A stretch of DNA of 64,000 nucleotides from Aeromonas eucrenophila (lineage in GTDB: Bacteria > Pseudomonadota > Gammaproteobacteria > Enterobacterales > Aeromonadaceae), in assembly GCF_000819865.1 (NCBI RefSeq), contig NZ_CDDF01000001.1, forward strand, positions 595,981 to 659,980, read 5' to 3'. The notes under the pieces are model-generated. The model was not told the origin of the DNA, did no database searches, and worked only from the letters and a program-made list of their open reading frames with translations. Both the position numbers and the translations under genes were made by a program. How positions within the stretch are numbered: the stretch's first letter is position 1; each line of letters begins with the position of its first letter. Positions 29,985 to 38,950 of this stretch are shown piece after piece.

Positions 29985-30821
29985 ATGCAAATTCGTCAAA
30001 GTATCCACAGCGATCATGCCAAACAGCTGGACACTCAGGGTCTGCGCCGTGAATTCCTGGTAGAAGAGATCTTCACGCCAGATCAGCTGACCATGACTTA
30101 TAGCCACATCGATCGCATCGTGTTCGGTGGCATGATGCCGGTGCACGGCACCCTCGGTTTCTCGGATGAGCTGGGCAAGACCTTCGGCGTCAGTTATTTC
30201 CTGGAGCGCCGTGAGCTCGGCCTCATCAACATCGGCGGCCCCGGTGTAGTAGTGGTCGATGGCACCACCTTCGAGATCGGCAACGCCGAGGCCCTCTATG
30301 TGGGTCTGGGTGCCCGCGAGCTGAGCTTTGCCAGCGTCGATACCTCACAGCCCGCCAAGTTCTACTACAACAGCGCCCCGGCCCACATGAACTTCCCGAC
30401 CCGCAAGGTCACCCAGGATCAGGCGTCTCCGAGCACCATAGGCGAGGCCGCCACCAGCAATCGTCGCACCATCTACAAGTACCTGGTACCGGACGTGCTA
30501 CCGACCTGCCAGCTGGTGATGGGCATGACTCAACTGGAAGAGGGCAGCCTGTGGAACACCATGCCTTGCCACACCCATGAGCGCCGCATGGAAGTCTATT
30601 TCTACTTCAACATGAAAGACGATGCTGCCGTGTTCCACATGATGGGCAAGCCGGACGAGACCCGCCATATGCTGGTGCACAACGAGCAGGCGGTCATCTC
30701 CCCGAGCTGGTCCATTCACTCCGGCGTAGGCACCCAGGCCTACACCTTCATCTGGGGCATGGTCGGCGAGAACCAGGTGTTCGGTGACATGGATCATGTG
30801 GCCGTCAAGGATCTGCGCTAG
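29985..30821 (+). CDS. kduI: 5-dehydro-4-deoxy-D-glucuronate isomerase
   Basis: KduI converts 5-keto-4-deoxyuronate (DKI), the spontaneous product of unsaturated uronates, to DKII. The protein is 278 residues, equal to E. coli KduI, and is a bicupin with zinc ligands in [16 protein letters not shown] (His196, His198, Glu203) and a further His in the [17 protein letters not shown] segment. The N terminus [25 protein letters not shown] is also typical. kduD starts 85 bp downstream in the same direction. Expression is probably controlled by the KdgR-like site overlapping the -35. Confidence 0.97.
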   Translation: MQIRQSIHSDHAKQLDTQGLRREFLVEEIFTPDQLTMTYSHIDRIVFGGMMPVHGTLGFSDELGKTFGVSYFLERRELGLINIGGPGVVVVDGTTFEIGNAEALYVGLGARELSFASVDTSQPAKFYYNSAPAHMNFPTRKVTQDQASPSTIGEAATSNRRTIYKYLVPDVLPTCQLVMGMTQLEEGSLWNTMPCHTHERRMEVYFYFNMKDDAAVFHMMGKPDETRHMLVHNEQAVISPSWSIHSGVGTQAYTFIWGMVGENQVFGDMDHVAVKDLR

Positions 30822-30906
30822 TCCCCATTCTGTGCCGGGCAGTCTGCACTGCCCGTTTTTTCCCCCATTGATATCTGCCACTTCGAGTGGCAGCAGAGGA
30901 AACAAG

Positions 30907-31668
30907 ATGATTCTCAACGCATTCGATTTGAAGGGTAAGGTTGCCATCGTGACCGGCTGTGACACCGGCCTGGGTCAGGGCATGGCACTGGGTCTGGCCG
31001 AAGCCGGCTGTGACATCGTGGGCATCAACATCGTCGAACCCACCGACACCATTGCCAAGGTTGAGGCGCTCGGTCGCAAATTCCTGAGCCTCAAGGCCGA
31101 CGTAAGCAAGGTGGATACCCTGCCCGCCCTGGTGGATCAGGCCGTATCCCACTTCGGTCGCGTCGATGTGCTGGTCAACAACGCCGGCATCATCCGCCGC
31201 GAAGATGCCATCAATTTCAGCGAGAAAGACTGGGACGATGTGATGAACATCAACATCAAGAGCGTCTTCTTCATGTCCCAGGCGGTCGCCAGGCAGTTCA
31301 TCGCCCAGGGTCAGGGCGGCAAAATAGTCAACATCGCCTCCATGCTCTCCTATCAGGGCGGGATCCGGGTGCCCTCTTATACCGCCTCCAAGAGCGGCGT
31401 CATGGGGATCACCCGTCTGCTGGCCAACGAATGGGCCAGCCAGGGCATCAATGTCAACGCCATCGCCCCGGGTTATATGGCCACCAACAACACCACAGCC
31501 CTGCGCGCCGATGAAGATCGCAACGCCGCCATTCTGGAGCGGATCCCGGCCGGTCGCTGGGGTGTGCCGGATGACATGATGGGCCCCGTGGTGTTCCTGG
31601 CGTCCGCCGCCTCCGACTACATCAACGGCTACACCATCGCCGTCGACGGTGGCTGGTTGGCCCGTTAA
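30907..31668 (+). CDS. kduD: 2-dehydro-3-deoxy-D-gluconate 5-dehydrogenase
   Basis: KduD reduces DKII (2,5-diketo-3-deoxygluconate) to KDG with NADH. The ATG at 30907 has AGAGGA 6 nt upstream and gives 253 residues, the family length. It is a classical short-chain dehydrogenase: cofactor loop TGCDTGLGQG, NNAG at about 91, catalytic Ser145, Tyr158 and Lys162 (PSYTASKSG), and the C terminus YINGYTIAVDGGWLAR. It is the second gene of the kduI-kduD unit; a terminator follows at 31683. Confidence 0.97.
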   Translation: MILNAFDLKGKVAIVTGCDTGLGQGMALGLAEAGCDIVGINIVEPTDTIAKVEALGRKFLSLKADVSKVDTLPALVDQAVSHFGRVDVLVNNAGIIRREDAINFSEKDWDDVMNINIKSVFFMSQAVARQFIAQGQGGKIVNIASMLSYQGGIRVPSYTASKSGVMGITRLLANEWASQGINVNAIAPGYMATNNTTALRADEDRNAAILERIPAGRWGVPDDMMGPVVFLASAASDYINGYTIAVDGGWLAR

Positions 31669-31682
31669 TTCCTCCCCATGCT

Positions 31683-31708
31683 AAAAGGCGCCTATGGCGC
31701 CTTTTTTC
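31683..31708 (+). terminator. Terminator of kduI-kduD
   Basis: The stem AAAGGCGCC / GGCGCCTTT with a TAT loop is followed by T6. An ATG inside the loop region is the first in-frame ATG of the next gene, which argues against its use as a start. Confidence 0.9.
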
Positions 31709-31735
31709 GTTCTTCTCATCACGGATATTCGCTCC

Positions 31736-32260
31736 ATGCCGCTCGACTCCCCCTGGTTCACCCAACTGCTTGGCCTGCTGGCCTGCGCCATCGGCGCCGT
31801 CGCCTTCCTGCAACGCCAGGATGCGAAACTGCGACTGCACCTGACCCTCAACGGTGCGCTCCTGGCACTGCATTTCATGCTGCTTGGCGCCACGGCAGCC
31901 GCCATCAACTGCCTGCTCTGTGCGATCCGAACCTGGGTCTCCGGCTACTATCGCACCCTGGGCGTCATGTTGCTGTTCATTGCCCTGTCCTGGGGATTGG
32001 TACTACCTCAACTGACACATCCCATTCAGTTGCTCACCCTGATCGGTACCACGTTGAGTACCTATGCGCTGTTTAGGCTGGAGGGGGTGTCACTGCGCTG
32101 GTGCATGCTGGCCAGCAGCCTGTGCTGGGTCATTCACAACATCTGGGCGGGATCGATTGGGGGGATCTTGCTGGAGGGGATGTTCCTCGTCATCAATGGC
32201 TACACCATCTTTTCACTCTACCGCAGCCAGCGCACGGCCCAGCCAGATAGCGTTCGATAA
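31736..32260 (+). CDS. YgjV family inner-membrane protein
   Basis: The product is 174 residues with about five or six hydrophobic helices and little soluble sequence. Typical features are a small Ala/Leu-rich first helix ending in FLQRQDAKLRLHLTLNGALLALHFMLLGATAAAINC, and the C-terminal NIWAGSIGGILLEGMFLVINGYTIFSLYR, which match the YgjV group (inner-membrane proteins of unknown function, distantly like SemiSWEET-type small transporters). I set the start at 31736 rather than 31694 because the latter lies inside the kduD terminator. In E. coli ygjV neighbours uronate genes; here too it sits inside the kdu/kdg cluster. Confidence 0.75.
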   Translation: MPLDSPWFTQLLGLLACAIGAVAFLQRQDAKLRLHLTLNGALLALHFMLLGATAAAINCLLCAIRTWVSGYYRTLGVMLLFIALSWGLVLPQLTHPIQLLTLIGTTLSTYALFRLEGVSLRWCMLASSLCWVIHNIWAGSIGGILLEGMFLVINGYTIFSLYRSQRTAQPDSVR

Positions 32261-32272
32261 CCGAGGGTATGC

Positions 32273-32304
32273 AGGGATGCCAGCTTCAGTTTGCTGACAT
32301 CCCT
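32273..32304. terminator. Hairpin between ygjV-like gene and kdgR
   Basis: AGGGATG-C-CAGC pairs with GCTG-A-CATCCCT (one mismatch) around an 8-nt loop between two convergent genes. No T-tract is present on either side, so its efficiency is uncertain. Confidence 0.45.
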
Positions 32305-32339
32305 TCAGTGAGTGCGACCAAGGGATGGAACTCGGCGCC

Positions 32340-33134
32340 TTATCGCGGGGTAAAGGGATAGTCGTGATAACCCAGCTCGGCCGAAATCTGGCCTGCGGCC
32401 TCATGCAGCAGACTGATCAGCTCGGCTCGTTTGCCCTCTTCAAAGCGCACTATGGGCAGCGACAGGGAGAGCCCGGTGATGATGCGCCCCATCCGGTTGT
32501 AGATGGGTACCGCAAAACAACGCAGCCCATGCTCGTTCTCTTCGTTGTCTTCCGCATAACCCAGCTCACGCACCCGCACCAGCTCAGCCAGCACTTCATC
32601 GATGTTGGCCAGGGTGTGCTCGGTGAATCGCTCGAAGGTCACGTTGGCCAGCATGCTGCGCACTTCCTCTTCCGGCAACCAGGCCATCATCACCTTGCCA
32701 AGGCCGGTGCTGTAGAGCGGGCAACGGCGCCCGATGCGCGAATACATCCGCAGATTGTATTCAGAATCGATCTTGTGCAGATAGACGACGCTGTTTTCGT
32801 CGAGCGTCCCCAGGTGCAGGGTCTCCTTGGTCAGCTTGCCCAACCGGTGCATCTGGACATCCGCTATCTGGATCAGGTCCTGATAGCCCAGCGCCTTGCC
32901 GCCCAGCTCGAACAGCTTCAGGCTCAGGGTGTATTTGTCAGTCTCCCCTTCCTGCTTGACATAGCCCAGGGTCTTCATCGTCTGCAAGAAGCGATAGACG
33001 GTGCTCTTGGACATCATGATCCGCTGGGACAACTCGGTGACGCCGATCTCTTTTTGCTCGCCCAGTGCCTGCAAGATGCCAAACACTTTCAATACAGACG
33101 AGACAGAATCCGGCGAATTATCTACCACTGACAT
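32340..33134 (-). CDS. kdgR: IclR-family repressor KdgR
   Basis: KdgR represses pectin/uronate genes and is released by KDG. The 264-residue protein begins near DSVSSVLKVFGILQALGEQKEIG and has the winged HTH VTELSQRIMMSKSTVYRFLQTMKTLGYV, nearly identical to E. coli and Dickeya KdgR in the recognition helix. The C-terminal IclR effector domain contains IDSEYNLRMYSRIGRRCPLYSTGLGKVMMAW, EDNEENEHGLRCFAVPI and the ending LGYHDYPF. It is divergent from kdgK across 315 bp that contain several GAAAC/GTTTC half sites, so autoregulation is likely. Confidence 0.96.
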   Translation of the reverse strand: MSVVDNSPDSVSSVLKVFGILQALGEQKEIGVTELSQRIMMSKSTVYRFLQTMKTLGYVKQEGETDKYTLSLKLFELGGKALGYQDLIQIADVQMHRLGKLTKETLHLGTLDENSVVYLHKIDSEYNLRMYSRIGRRCPLYSTGLGKVMMAWLPEEEVRSMLANVTFERFTEHTLANIDEVLAELVRVRELGYAEDNEENEHGLRCFAVPIYNRMGRIITGLSLSLPIVRFEEGKRAELISLLHEAAGQISAELGYHDYPFTPR

Positions 33135-33148
33135 GTAAACCTCCTTCA

Positions 33149-33178
33149 GAAACCTATCGTTTCATTATATTTGAAACG
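33149..33178 (-). promoter_or_regulatory. KdgR-type inverted repeats on the kdgR promoter
   Basis: Two overlapping inverted repeats lie just before kdgR: GAAAC-N5-GTTTC (33149-33163) and the perfect CGTTTCA-N7-TGAAACG (33158-33178). The minus-strand -10 TATAAT (33169-33164) is inside the second. The half sites equal those of the KdgR consensus, but their spacing differs from the classical 3-bp centre. Confidence 0.6.
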
Positions 33179-33371
33179 GCATCGCAATCATAGTCATGAG
33201 TCCCTCCAACGAGCCTCTTTCGACATCATTCCTCCCATCGAGCAGGCTTCCGTGATCGCGCTCACACCTGGCGCAGACTCGGTATTTCCTGTGCCTCACC
33301 GCGTCCGAAACCGAGCTGAGCAGGTGAATCTCCTCCCGTCGCCGACCAATCTTTGCGCTTAATCACACTTT

Positions 33372-33422
33372 AATGAAATGGCGTTTCAATTCATTTGATA
33401 GTTTCGTTTCATTAAATAGAAT
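33372..33422 (+). promoter_or_regulatory. kdgK-eda promoter with KdgR box
   Basis: Promoter: TTTGAT (33394-33399), 17 bp, TAGAAT (33417-33422), the same hexamers and spacing as the kduI promoter. AATGAAA-TGGCG-TTTCAATT (33372-33391) fits the arms and spacing of the KdgR consensus AATGAAACANTGTTTCATT and ends 2 bp before the -35; the centre is diverged. Confidence 0.7.
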
Positions 33423-33449
33423 GAGCACATCATAAAAGTGGGAGGACAT

Positions 33450-34418
33450 ATGTCTATCAAGGTTGCCGTCATCGGCGAGTGCATGATCGAGTTATCCGAA
33501 AGCAAGACGGATCTCGTGCGCCATTTTGGAGGGGACACCCTCAACACCGCCGTCTACCTGACCCGTGCCAACCCCGAGTTGACCGTGCACTATGTGACCG
33601 CCATGGGTACCGATGCCATCAGCGGCGCCATGATGGCCCAGTGGCAGCAGGAAGGGGTTCACACCAATCTGGTACAGCGCCTCGGCCACAAGCTGCCCGG
33701 CCTCTATCTCATCGAAACCGATGAACAGGGTGAGCGCACCTTCCACTACTGGCGCAGCGATGCCGCGGCCCGTTACTGGTTGCAAGGGCCCGAGGCAGAC
33801 CAGGTCTGCCAACAATTGCGCGAGTTTGACTACCTCTATCTGAGCGGGATCAGCCTCGCCATTCTCTCCCCCGCCGACCGGACAGCCCTGCTCCAGCAGT
33901 TGGCCGAGTGCCGGACTGCTGGTGTGAAGATCGCGTTTGACAACAACTACCGCCCACGGCTGTGGGAAAGTAAAGAGGCGGCGCAGCAGACCTATAGCGC
34001 CATGCTGGCCCTGACCGACATCGCCTTCCTGACTCTGGACGACGAATTTGCCTTGTGGGGCGACCACCAGGAAGCCCAGACACTGGCGCGCACTCAGGCA
34101 CTCGGGGTTGGCGAAATCGTCATCAAACGGGGCGCAGAGCCCTGCCTCATCGTGCAGGGCGAACAGCACGATGAAGTGCCCGCAATATCGCTGGCCAAAG
34201 AACAAGTGATCGATACCACGGCAGCAGGAGATTCCTTCAGCGCCGGTTACCTCGCCAAACGACTGGCCAAGGCCTCGGCAAGCGAAGCGGCATCTTATGC
34301 CCACCTGCTGGCCAGCACCGTCATCCAGCATCGCGGGGCCATCATTCCCCTGCCGGCCATGCCGGTTACCCACACACTTTCTCTTTCCAGTGAGGCATCC
34401 CATGTCAGCATTGCTTGA
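33450..34418 (+). CDS. kdgK: 2-dehydro-3-deoxygluconokinase
   Basis: KdgK phosphorylates KDG to KDPG. The ATG at 33450 (GGGAGGA at 33440-33446) gives 322 residues of the PfkB/ribokinase family: N-terminal KVAVIGECMIELSES, FGGDTLNTAVYL, YWRSDAAARYW, and the C-terminal anion-hole and catalytic base TTAAGDSFSAGYLAKRL (catalytic Asp in GDSF). The 3' end overlaps eda by 17 bp, indicating translational coupling of kinase and aldolase. Confidence 0.96.
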   Translation: MSIKVAVIGECMIELSESKTDLVRHFGGDTLNTAVYLTRANPELTVHYVTAMGTDAISGAMMAQWQQEGVHTNLVQRLGHKLPGLYLIETDEQGERTFHYWRSDAAARYWLQGPEADQVCQQLREFDYLYLSGISLAILSPADRTALLQQLAECRTAGVKIAFDNNYRPRLWESKEAAQQTYSAMLALTDIAFLTLDDEFALWGDHQEAQTLARTQALGVGEIVIKRGAEPCLIVQGEQHDEVPAISLAKEQVIDTTAAGDSFSAGYLAKRLAKASASEAASYAHLLASTVIQHRGAIIPLPAMPVTHTLSLSSEASHVSIA

Positions 34419-35022
34419 AAAACTGTCGACCCTGAAGGTCATCCCCGTCATCGCCATCAAGAACGCCGACGATGCCGTAGCCCTTGGCCATGCCCTGATG
34501 GACAACGGCATGCCGAGCGCGGAGATCACCTTCCGTACCCCTGCCGCCGCCGATGCCATCCGTCAGATGCGTGCCGCCTTCCCCGACATGATCATCGGTG
34601 CCGGTACCGTGCTCACCACGGCCCAGGTGGATCAAGCCATCGACGCCGGCGTGGACTTCGTCGTCAGCCCCGGTTTCAACCCGCGCATCGTCCAGTATTG
34701 CCAGGCACGCGGCGTGCTGATGATCCCCGGGGTCAACAACCCCAGCATGGTCGAACAGGCGATGGAGCTCGGCCTGCGCACCCTCAAATTCTTCCCGGCC
34801 GAGCCCTCCGGCGGCCTGTCCATGCTCAAGGCCATGAGCGCCGTCTACCCGGTCCGCTTCATGCCGACCGGCGGCGTCAGCCCGAGCAATGTGAAGGAGT
34901 ATCTGGCGCAAGGATCGGTGTTTGCCTGCGGTGGCACCTGGATGGTGCCCGCGGATCTCATCGATCGGCAGGAGTGGGAACAGATAGGCACCCTGGTCCG
35001 TGAGGCCATGGCGGCACTCTGA
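34402..35022 (+). CDS. eda: KHG/KDPG aldolase
   Basis: Eda cleaves KDPG to pyruvate and glyceraldehyde-3-phosphate, the last step of the uronate route and of the Entner-Doudoroff pathway. The ATG at 34402 gives 206 residues beginning MSALLEKLSTLKVIPVIAI. The Schiff-base lysine is Lys129 in RTLKFFPAE and the general-acid Glu is Glu41 in SAEITFRTP; phosphate-binding FMPTGGVSPSN follows. No edd is beside it, so this copy appears dedicated to KDG degradation. It overlaps kdgK and is followed by a GC hairpin at 35030. Confidence 0.96.
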   Translation: MSALLEKLSTLKVIPVIAIKNADDAVALGHALMDNGMPSAEITFRTPAAADAIRQMRAAFPDMIIGAGTVLTTAQVDQAIDAGVDFVVSPGFNPRIVQYCQARGVLMIPGVNNPSMVEQAMELGLRTLKFFPAEPSGGLSMLKAMSAVYPVRFMPTGGVSPSNVKEYLAQGSVFACGGTWMVPADLIDRQEWEQIGTLVREAMAAL

Positions 35023-35029
35023 TGATGGC

Positions 35030-35050
35030 GGAGCCCGGTAAACGGGCTCC
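35030..35050 (+). other. Hairpin between eda and yhcH
   Basis: A perfect 8-bp stem (GGAGCCCG / CGGGCTCC) with a GTAAA loop lies 8 bp after the eda stop. No T-tract follows, so it may stabilise the kdgK-eda message or attenuate reading into yhcH. Confidence 0.45.
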
Positions 35051-35148
35051 CAAACGACCCACACACGTATCCCCATTTCATCCTCTCGGCTGGCATCACT
35101 TAGTGCATCAGCGATCAGGACGAACAATACGAAAAGGAAGACTCGCTG

Positions 35149-35622
35149 ATGATCACCGGTAATTTGCAACGGCTCGACATGGCCATGCTGCCAGCCCCTC
35201 TCTTGCAGCTCTTGAGTCGCGAAGAGTGTTCTCATCAAAATCTGCTGAATAAAGCCGATGGTAAATACGACATTATCGACAATGCCGTTTTCTATCTGAT
35301 ATCCAGCCCCGTCACGGCGGATGAAAGCAGTGTGAAGAGTGAATTCCATGAACAATATCTCGATATTCAGGTATTGCTCACCGGCCAGGAAATTATCGCC
35401 ACCAGCGCCACTATTTCCGCCCCCCATGATTATCAGGAGAGCAAACCGGATCTGATATTTGTCGAGAATGATGAAATCACGACCAGGATCATGCTTGGAG
35501 CCGGTGACTTTGCTATTTTCTATCCTGGTGAAGTACATCGTCCGACCTGCCAGATTGATGCCCCAGACAGAATTAAAAAAGCCGTATTCAAGGTCAGCAA
35601 GAGCTGGTTAGCCAACCACTGA
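35149..35622 (+). CDS. YhcH/YjgK/YiaL family protein
   Basis: This 157-residue protein is a DUF386 beta-barrel of the YhcH/YjgK/YiaL/EbgC type. Motifs include KYDIIDNAVFYLISSPVTAD, EFHEQYLDIQVLLTGQEII, DYQESKPDLIFV, the conserved FAIFYPGEVHRPTCQI and the C-terminal lysine in IKKAVFKVSK. Family members act in sugar or sialic-acid pathways, possibly as anomerases or isomerases; relatives are common in uronate and oligogalacturonate clusters. Placement between eda and kdgT suggests a role on an unsaturated-uronate or KDG-related sugar, but the reaction is unknown. The base composition is somewhat more AT-rich than its neighbours. Confidence 0.85.
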   Translation: MITGNLQRLDMAMLPAPLLQLLSREECSHQNLLNKADGKYDIIDNAVFYLISSPVTADESSVKSEFHEQYLDIQVLLTGQEIIATSATISAPHDYQESKPDLIFVENDEITTRIMLGAGDFAIFYPGEVHRPTCQIDAPDRIKKAVFKVSKSWLANH

Positions 35623-35650
35623 TCTGCCAACACCATCAATAATCAAAATT

Positions 35651-35669
35651 TTAATAACTCTGTTTTATA
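35651..35669 (+). promoter_or_regulatory. KdgR-like site before kdgT
   Basis: TTAATAACTCTGTTTTATA resembles the KdgR box (AAC-N3-GTTTT core) and lies 16 bp before the kdgT start. It is weaker than the other sites in this cluster. Confidence 0.35.
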
Positions 35670-35684
35670 ACAAATGAGGTAGGT

Positions 35685-36680
35685 ATGAAAATCAAGCAGA
35701 CGTTGGACAAGATCCCAGGCGGGATCATGCTGATCCCCTTGTTGCTGGGCGCCACATTGAATACCTTTGCCCCCGGAACCGCCGAATATTATGGCGGCTT
35801 CACCAAGGGTATCATCACCGGGACGGTCCCCATCCTGGCCGTCTGGTTCTTCTGTATCGGGGCCTCCATCAACCTGCGAGCCACCGGGACTGTACTGCGC
35901 AAATCCGGCGTGCTGGTAGTCACCAAGATTGCCGTGGCCTGGCTGGTGGCGATACTGGCGTCTCAGCTCATTCCCGAGCATGGTATCGAGGCGGGTCTGC
36001 TGGCCGGTCTGTCTACCCTGGCGCTCGTCTCGGCCATGGACATGACCAACGGCGGCCTCTATGCCAGCCTGATGAACCAGTACGGCACCAAAGAAGAGTC
36101 CGGTGCCTTCGTACTCATGTCCGTTGAATCTGGCCCGCTGATGACCATGGTCATCCTGGGTGCCACTGGGCTGGCTTCCTTCCAGGGCCACCACTTCGTC
36201 GGCGCCATCCTGCCCTTCCTGATCGGCTTTGCCCTGGGCAACCTGGATCCGGATCTGAAGGAGTTCTTCAGCAAGGCCACCGGCACCCTGATCCCCTTCT
36301 TCGGCTTCGCGCTGGGTAACACCATCAACTTCTCGGTCATCATCGACACCGGTCTGTTGGGGATCTTGCTCGGCCTGGCCGTCATCATCGTCACCGGCAT
36401 CCCGCTGATCCTCGCCGACAAGTGGCTGGCAGGCGGTAACGGCACCGCCGGGGTCGCAGCCTCCTCCACCGCCGGTGCCGCGGTTGCCAACCCGATGATC
36501 ATCGCCCAGATGAACCCGGCGTTTGAATCGGTCGCTCAATCCGCCACCGCCCTGGTCGCAACCTGCGTGATAGTGACCGCCGTGCTGGTGCCTATCCTCA
36601 CCGCCATTTACAGCAAGAAATATTCGGTGAAAAAAGAGATAACGGTCGACTCGGTGCAAGCCAAAGTACGAAGTGCATAA
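35685..36680 (+). CDS. kdgT: 2-keto-3-deoxygluconate permease
   Basis: KdgT is the proton-coupled inner-membrane importer of KDG and DKI-type keto-deoxyuronates. The 331-residue protein has ten or so hydrophobic segments. Conserved family parts include [88 protein letters not shown] and [10 protein letters not shown], with strong similarity to E. coli KdgT. GAGGTAGGT precedes the ATG. It ends the kdg run and is followed by a strong terminator. Confidence 0.97.
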   Translation: MKIKQTLDKIPGGIMLIPLLLGATLNTFAPGTAEYYGGFTKGIITGTVPILAVWFFCIGASINLRATGTVLRKSGVLVVTKIAVAWLVAILASQLIPEHGIEAGLLAGLSTLALVSAMDMTNGGLYASLMNQYGTKEESGAFVLMSVESGPLMTMVILGATGLASFQGHHFVGAILPFLIGFALGNLDPDLKEFFSKATGTLIPFFGFALGNTINFSVIIDTGLLGILLGLAVIIVTGIPLILADKWLAGGNGTAGVAASSTAGAAVANPMIIAQMNPAFESVAQSATALVATCVIVTAVLVPILTAIYSKKYSVKKEITVDSVQAKVRSA

Positions 36681-36721
36681 CCTGAGTATCTGACTGCGGC
36701 GAATATATTAGCTGCACATAG

Positions 36722-36760
36722 AAGCCCCTGACAGATTGAGCGTCAGGGGCTTTTGTTTTT
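36722..36760 (+). terminator. Terminator of kdgT
   Basis: The stem AAGCCCCTGAC / GTCAGGGGCTT (11 bp) is followed by TTGTTTTT. Confidence 0.92.
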
Positions 36761-37580
36761 ATTACCGGAAAATACGCCAACCTATCTTCATTATCGACAC
36801 TATGATATTTGCCGGTTCTTCTTCTCTGCGAACGCTTTGTATTCCACATTGCCTGATGCATCCTCCTCTCTCAGCCCTGAACTCGCTTTAGATACGAAGC
36901 AATACACATTGCATTGACAGATATTTTTATTTTTTACCAATGAAATGTGCATGACCAATCGCCTTATCCCTGTTGTGTTCATGATGCAAAAAATATTTGA
37001 CGTCTACCCATTCAACACCGTTGTTGCTCATTCGCCTGATGGCCAACCTCATACGAATAAAGTCATCGCCCCAACGCTCACACCACAGATTCACATTGCT
37101 GTTTGCCATTTGGACATGGAGCACCTTATCCCACGGGAGGATACGCCATCGCGATCTCCATGTGACGCGAATGGCCGAGATCGGGAGCTGGAATTCCGAC
37201 ACAGGATCAGGCAAGGCAAAGCGGCGCTCCCTGCCTTGAGGATACAGACGATAATCCCGCACGATGACGTCATGGCAGCTGAATAGAGAGGCTTTGCGAC
37301 CCAGAAGAGCCTGCCTGATGGCAGCCTATAAAATTGAGGTTTTATGAAAAACCAGCATCATTCACTTTGTTTAATTTATTATCCAGTGCAATCTTTTTGA
37401 TTTAGCCACGGCACTTGCCTTGTCACGCGATAATCGATTTACTTGCCACCCGCCACAACGGCGAACGATATAAAACCAATAAATATTTTCTCCTGATTTC
37501 TCAGGATGATTATCCCGTAGATACAGATTGCTACAGGTTTTTTGACCGCATTAGCACTTTCAGACAGGTATGACACTCCA
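36761..37580. other. AT-richer intergenic region before brnQ
   Basis: These 820 bp have visibly lower G+C than the flanks. They contain one weak open frame (36927-37262, minus), a short hairpin TCCTGATTTCTCAGGA near 37490, and AT-rich promoter-like DNA from 37340 to 37580. No RNA gene is evident. Confidence 0.5.
36927..37262 (-). CDS. Doubtful hypothetical protein (111 aa)
   Basis: A GTG-initiated frame of 111 codons lies alone in the AT-richer gap between kdgT and brnQ. The translation is rich in Trp, Arg and His (ITVWRSRWRILPWDKVLHV-like, WCERWGDDFIRMRLA, WVDVKYFLHHEHNRDKAIGHAHF). It looks more protein-like than the frame on the other strand, but I see no good Shine-Dalgarno and recognise no family. 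It could be a remnant of a longer gene. Confidence 0.25.
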   Translation of the reverse strand: MRDYRLYPQGRERRFALPDPVSEFQLPISAIRVTWRSRWRILPWDKVLHVQMANSNVNLWCERWGDDFIRMRLAIRRMSNNGVEWVDVKYFLHHEHNRDKAIGHAHFIGKK

Positions 37581-38900
37581 ATGAAACGACAATTAGCTCC
37601 CAAAGATATCGTCGCCTTGGGATTTATGACCTTTGCGCTCTTCGTCGGCGCAGGCAACATCATCTTCCCCCCCATGGTCGGCTTGCAGGCCGGTGAACAG
37701 GTCTGGACCGCCGCCCTGGGCTTCCTGCTGACGGCAGTCGGGCTGCCCGTCCTGACCGTGATCGCGCTGGCGCGGGTCGGCGGTGGCATCGACGCCCTCA
37801 GCCTGCCCATCGGCAAACGGGCCGGTGTGCTGCTGGCCACCGTCTGCTACCTGGCCGTCGGCCCACTGTTTGCCACGCCGCGCACCGCGACCGTCTCCTA
37901 TGAAGTGGGCCTTGCCCCCTTCTTTGGCAGCGATGCGACCCCCCTGCTCATCTACAGCGTCGTCTACTTCTCACTGGTGATTGGCATCTCTCTCTACCCG
38001 GGGCGGCTGCTGGACACCGTCGGCCACGTGCTGGCGCCGATGAAGATCTTGGCCTTGTCGGTGCTCGGCCTCGCCGCCCTGCTCTGGCCCGCGGGCGGCG
38101 CCATCCCGGCCACCGAGGCCTATCAGCAACTCCCCTTCTCCAACGGTTTCGTCAACGGCTACCTGACCATGGATACCCTGGGGGCCATGGTGTTCGGCAT
38201 CGTCATCGTCAACGCTGCCCGCTCCCGGGGCATCGACAGTCCCAAATTGCTGACCCGCTACACCATACTGGCGGGCCTCATGGCCGGCGTGGGCCTGACT
38301 CTGGTCTATCTGGGCCTGTTCAAGCTCGGCGCCAGCAGTGGTGAGCTGGTGCCCAATGCCCAGAATGGCGCCGAGATCCTGCACGCCTATGTGCAGCACA
38401 CCTTCGGCGGCATGGGGAGCGCCTTCCTGGCTCTGCTCATCTTCATCGCTTGCATGGTCACCGCCGTTGGCCTGACCTGCGCCTGTGCGGAGTTTTTCTC
38501 CCAGCACCTGCCTTTCTCGTACCGCACCCTGGTGTTTGTGCTGGGGGGCTTCTCCACCCTGGTCTCCAACCTGGGGTTGAGCCACCTGATCCAGCTCTCC
38601 ATCCCGGTGCTGACGGCCATCTACCCCCCTTGCATCGTGCTGGTGCTGCTGAGCTTCACCCTGCGCTGGTGGAACAATGCCACCCGCATCGTGATCCCGA
38701 CCATGCTGATCAGCCTGCTGTTTGGCATGATCGACGGCATCAAGGGATCGGCACTGGCTGGCATGCTGCCCGAGTGGAGCCTGCATCTGCCGCTGGCGGA
38801 GCAGGGTCTCGCCTGGTTGCTGCCCTCCCTGCTGGGGCTGATGCTGGCCGCCATCTATGACCGGCTGCTTGGTCGTGAGTCTGTGACGGTCTACCAGTAA
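37581..38900 (+). CDS. brnQ: Branched-chain amino acid transporter BrnQ
   Basis: BrnQ imports leucine, isoleucine and valine with Na+ or H+. The ATG at 37581 gives 439 residues with about twelve hydrophobic segments. It closely follows E. coli Brn[118 protein letters not shown]. The Shine-Dalgarno is weak (ACAGG). It appears monocistronic, with GC hairpins downstream. Confidence 0.96.
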   Translation: MKRQLAPKDIVALGFMTFALFVGAGNIIFPPMVGLQAGEQVWTAALGFLLTAVGLPVLTVIALARVGGGIDALSLPIGKRAGVLLATVCYLAVGPLFATPRTATVSYEVGLAPFFGSDATPLLIYSVVYFSLVIGISLYPGRLLDTVGHVLAPMKILALSVLGLAALLWPAGGAIPATEAYQQLPFSNGFVNGYLTMDTLGAMVFGIVIVNAARSRGIDSPKLLTRYTILAGLMAGVGLTLVYLGLFKLGASSGELVPNAQNGAEILHAYVQHTFGGMGSAFLALLIFIACMVTAVGLTCACAEFFSQHLPFSYRTLVFVLGGFSTLVSNLGLSHLIQLSIPVLTAIYPPCIVLVLLSFTLRWWNNATRIVIPTMLISLLFGMIDGIKGSALAGMLPEWSLHLPLAEQGLAWLLPSLLGLMLAAIYDRLLGRESVTVYQ

Positions 38901-38950
38901 CCTCACCAGCCTGTGTAACGGGGGAGCAGACAGAGCCCCCGTGACAACGT

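Noticed and set aside
31694..31735. Earlier start of the YgjV-like gene
   Set aside because: The ATG lies in the loop of the kduD terminator hairpin and has no ribosome binding site.
37344..37400. 18-codon frame that could be a leader peptide for brnQ
   Set aside because: It has few branched-chain codons, no Shine-Dalgarno and no terminator/antiterminator pair after it.
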